A DNA stretch of 64,000 nt from Hypericum androsaemum (Eukaryota > Streptophyta > Magnoliopsida > Malpighiales > Hypericaceae), in contig OZ023197.1 of assembly GCA_963995505.1 (NCBI GenBank), positions 2,215,001-2,279,000 of the forward strand, in the 5' to 3' direction. Below the pieces are notes generated by a model that saw only the letters and a list, made by a program, of their open reading frames with translations, searched no databases and was not told where the DNA came from. Of this stretch, positions 61,001-64,000 are shown piece by piece (the first letter of the stretch is position 1; every line of letters begins with the position of its first letter). The translations under genes were made by a program, and so were the position numbers.

Positions 61001-61601
61001 CAGCTCCATCAACTTCAAGAATTTGCAACTAAGCCAATACGGTAAACTGTTCATGGTTTCTGCGAATCCGAAAAGGAATCTACTAATAATGGAACAGAAA
61101 ATATTAAAACGGAAAACCAAGGACGCTACACCAACTACATGACTGGCATTCAGTGCAAAAGAGGGCATGACCAAGCATCAGCTAAACCTAACCAAGGTAC
61201 ACTATTTCAAAAAGACACTCGACAATAGGTTCACAGTCTGTCCCAAATAATAGTAGTCCCCTCGATTCATCCATTTCCGACAGGAGATTGGTTCAACACC
61301 CGCACTCATGGACCAACTTTACTCATAAAATGATAGCAACGACGTCGATATATGGATTTGGATTCCAATCCCTACTCAGCGAATAACAATAACCATCACT
61401 TCTAATCCGAAATCCGCAACTATAGAAGACACAAAAAAAAAAACGGAAGAGAGCTTACTTGAGAGCGAGCTTCCTGTAGGCAGTTTTGATCTCCTGATCC
61501 GTGGAATCCCTCGCGACGCACAGAACCTCGTAGGGATCCCGCCGGATCACCGGGGCAGCCGCCGCCGCCGTGGAAGCGCCCTCCGGTTTCTTCGAGCTCA
61601 T
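58058..61601 (-). CDS. ARG1: ARG1-like DnaJ protein (chaperone dnaJ 15 type), 11 exons, complete
   Basis: Coding exons: 61459-61601, 60685-60808, 60147-60229, 59959-60070, 59784-59888, 59609-59659, 59065-59154, 58863-58971, 58638-58786, 58485-58538 and 58058-58273. Borders are GT/AG; lengths sum to 1236 bases (411 residues plus stop), close to Arabidopsis ARG1 (410). [20 protein letters not shown] and YHPDK (HPD at 50-52) form the J domain that stimulates Hsp70. The middle ([40 protein letters not shown]) matches ARG1. A coiled coil spans about 286-348, and [15 protein letters not shown] ends the protein. ARG1 is a peripheral membrane protein of the secretory pathway needed for root and hypocotyl gravitropism, acting with PIN3 relocation in gravity-sensing cells. 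ARG1 versus its paralogues ARL1/ARL2 is judged by overall match and length. Confidence 0.93.
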
Positions 61602-62824
61602 CCCTAACTCCTCCCCTCCTCAACCTCGCCTCCCAAATTCTCTCTCTAGAATCACACAAACAAACACAATCTCTCTCTCCAACTCAGCTTCGGGAGACGA
61701 TACTATTTCCTCCGAACGAGTCCGGAGCGGTGGGAATAATCATGCGATTCGGGCTCGTAACCTGAAAAACCAAAGAAGCATTAAAATAACCGCTTCAAAT
61801 CCGACGACGCGAAACTCGAAGTTAAAATCACCGGATCCCCACCACAAAAATAATTCAAAAGCAAAAAAAATCCGAAAACGACGAGTTTCTCCTTTTTAAA
61901 AAAGTTTTCAAAGTATTGGGAGGGAGAAAAGGCCCGGCCTAACTAGCTACCTAGCTAGGGTTTCTCTCGGTGGATTTAAGAAAACAGATAGAATTAGGAG
62001 CAGCTTCGGAGGAAGGAGAGGGTAGCCGAAGAGATTTTCTGCAAAAATGAGATTTTTCAATTTTTGTTTTTGATTTTTTGTTCTCTTCTTGATCTTGTCT
62101 TGAAGTGGCAAGTTTTGTTTTGGTCTTTAGAGTTTTGTCATTTACATTTTTTGTCTCCATTTTAAGTCTTGTTCAATTCGGCCCCGAAAGACTTTTTTCT
62201 CTCTCTCTCTCTCTTTTCGTGGTGGAAAGTTCCAGTTTTATGTCCGGAAATTAAAACAAAAACCTACCTACGTCACCGTAGAATATGTTTGGTTTGGTTA
62301 ACGGAACCAGCCGGTGGAACTTACAGTTTATCAAATTCTTCAGCGCTACTTACAGTTTATTTACAGCTATAATTTACTATAGTTAAAATATTATATACTT
62401 TTTTATTTATCCCTTGCGTGAATTTGAACCCAATACATTCGTCAAATCCTATATACCTTGTGGTAAAAAATATTATGTACTATAAATCACGTACAATGTC
62501 GTCACGGAATATTGTATCTGTTTGAGAAAATTATAAATTCAAAATTAATAATATAATTCGACTCAAATTAAAATTAATTCACCCATAATTGTAGTTCTCC
62601 TCTTCACTAAAATTTAACAAAACGAAAGTTGACAGGGGATAGTGGTTTTACAACAACGAACACAACCCAACTGTAGTTTTCTCCACTTTGATAGTTCCCT
62701 GTTTATCCACGCACCCTCTCTTTAATTTTCTCTTTTTTGGCGAAACTTTTCTGCTATGTTTTGGGAAACTCATGTCTTCGTTTGCTTGTTTAACAGCGGG
62801 ACATCGTCGTCCGAGGTGCCGCTG
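61602..62824. other. 5' region of the ARG1-like gene and spacer
   Basis: The leader of the minus-strand gene contains CT runs (about 61640-61680), and there is a further (CT)n at about 62200-62214. A leader intron is possible but not provable. No other gene recognised. Confidence 0.4.
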
Positions 62825-63371
62825 TCATTTGCTTGAAGGGCTTCGACGGATTTGAGGATCTTCGCTTTGGTCTCTGATATCCATGGAATGACCTTCACTG
62901 TGGGAGCAAAAGATGGAGATCACTACATTGTCGCAGATAATGGAGATGAAGATCAAAACGGTACTGATGTTGCTGCTGCTGCTGCTGCCCCCATCTTTCA
63001 ACTTCACCGTCGATACGCCGCCGTCCGGTCCGACGATAATATAAGCATATACAGGCGACCTAGGGTGTATCACTAGAGCAAATAGACGGGCTCGATGGTT
63101 GCCATGTTTTGGAACACACAATGGCTAATGCAATCAACCAATATATTTTGGGACGTGGGCCGGTTTTTCTCAACAGGGAAAACCCTGAAAATTGATGTAC
63201 ACTTTCCCTCTGCTCGGATATTATCCAATATCAATTGGCATAGAAGAAACAAAAGATAAGTGTAGAATTGAATCACCTACTCTGGCAGCAAATGCTCCAC
63301 GAAGCCAGGAATGAGTTCATGGGAGGCTTATATACACACCTATAGCGCCTAGTAGACCGCTGCGTTCTTTA
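62825..63371. other. Unrecognised region, probably 3' UTR of the BRUTUS-type gene
   Basis: Overlapping frames on both strands (62825-63121 minus, 62852-63076 plus) lack any known domain. A (GCT)n microsatellite lies at about 62969-62988. Directly downstream of the stop at 63372 on the minus strand, so at least part should be 3' untranslated sequence. Confidence 0.35.
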
Positions 63372-63666
63372 CTAATTTGGCGTCGAGCAGCTCGACGGTC
63401 TTGGATCAGCTTTAATGACTCTGGTGTTGTAGGATCCGCACGATCTACACTTGTGGTAGAGCCAATGGAAAGGAGAGGTTCCTTTCTTGTCACAATCGTT
63501 GCACAATATATCCTGGATTTTCGACTCCCGTTGTAAGACTTCAATTATTATGTACAGAAAAACCAGAATACCAGTATGAAGTAACGAACAGTACCTGGCA
63601 TCGACCCCTGTATTCTTCTGGGAGCTCCTCCGAGGCCAACAATGCATCAAGCATGCCAAAATAAAC
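63372..63666 (-). CDS. C-terminal exons of a BRUTUS-type hemerythrin E3 ligase (partial)
   Basis: Two exons, 63595-63666 and 63372-63512, with GT/AG borders. The first encodes VYFGMLDALLASEELPEEYR then GRCQ. The second encodes DILCNDCDKKGTSPFHWLYH then KCRSCGSYNTRVIK and a short tail to the stop. This is the zinc ribbon that follows the CHY and RING fingers in plant BRUTUS (BTS) and BTS-like proteins, iron-binding E3 ligases with N-terminal hemerythrin domains that limit the iron-deficiency response by marking bHLH factors for destruction. The ILCNDC...HKC..C residues are intact. RVIK near the end favours BTS over the BTS-like forms. The remaining exons, including RING and hemerythrin, must lie past the right edge; none was identified in 63667-64000. 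Confidence 0.82.
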
Positions 63667-64000
63667 CTTGAAGAAGAACCGTAGAGATCAGCTTAATGCC
63701 ATTTTGTGGAAAAAATTTAGAACAGGATAACGACTGACCACGTGGGCGTCCTCAAAATCTACCATTGTTTCACTCTCAGGAAATGATTTAAATTTCGTTC
63801 TCAAAAGTATATGACCCAATGCAACTAACAGCTGCAGGTTTACTATTAGCATGACCAATGATGAGATTGACCTATCATATGGTTGTCCCAGAACCGGTCA
63901 ATGTATTTCTTGGTCAGCTACCAGATAAATAGGGAAAGAAAAAACAAGAGCATGTTTCATTGGTGAAAAGAATAGCCCAGTTCTCAAGGTGACGTTCATG
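63667..64000 (-). other. Probable intron of the BRUTUS-type gene up to the window edge
   Basis: AT-rich, starting with the acceptor ...CTTCAAG on the minus strand. No RING or CHY cysteine pattern was found, so the preceding exon is taken to lie outside the window. Confidence 0.45.

Noticed and set aside
62825..63121. A separate gene downstream of the BRUTUS-type exons
   Set aside because: Frames exist on both strands but none has a known domain; position fits 3' untranslated sequence better.

Overview
This is nuclear DNA of a flowering plant, most likely a eudicot. The evidence is spliced genes of plant-only families (DUF1645, DUF1639, DUF761, a GIS/ZFP-type C2H2 factor with an EAR motif, an ARG1-type DnaJ protein, a BRUTUS-type zinc-finger end) set in AT-rich DNA dense with plant transposons (Copia, L1-type LINE, hAT, Mutator-like, SINE). 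I cannot name the species. There are no operons, CRISPR arrays, rRNA genes or convincing tRNA genes.

Layout. 0-4.8 kb: a small hAT-like element, then a single-exon DUF1645 gene (+). 4.8-8.3 kb: two Mutator-like elements (MULEs); the second is a Pack-MULE carrying what looks like the 5' end of an NFXL2-type gene. 10.3-11.3 kb: a three-exon DUF1639 gene (-). 12-18.3 kb: a deleted hAT element with an exact 8-bp target duplication, a MULE remnant with a duplicated coding-like segment, a solo LTR and a second hAT element. 18.9 kb: a DUF761 gene (+). 19.9-23.1 kb: a dead LINE (-). 23.5-26 kb: a large imperfect inverted duplication. 28.1-35.2 kb: three more MULEs, one enclosing a tandem-repeat-rich insertion. 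35.8-37.2 kb: a 5'-truncated LINE (+). 37.5-38.5 kb: a C2H2 zinc-finger gene (-) with its TATA box. 42-44.6 kb: two MULEs, one an almost pure 658-bp hairpin. 45.1-53.1 kb: a full-length Copia retrotransposon (-) inserted in a SINE. 58.1-61.6 kb: a complete 11-exon ARG1-like DnaJ gene (-). 63.4 kb to the right edge: the last two coding exons of a BRUTUS-type gene (-).

The host genes are unrelated in function: two regulators (zinc-finger factor; iron-sensing E3 ligase end), one gravitropism chaperone and three plant-specific proteins of poorly known role. The unusual content is in the transposons. Several MULE families share one short subterminal motif. The Copia element has an intact 1371-codon polyprotein and almost identical LTRs, but the LTR that should drive it has lost its TATA region. 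Several terminal repeats and target duplications could be placed to the base by eye.
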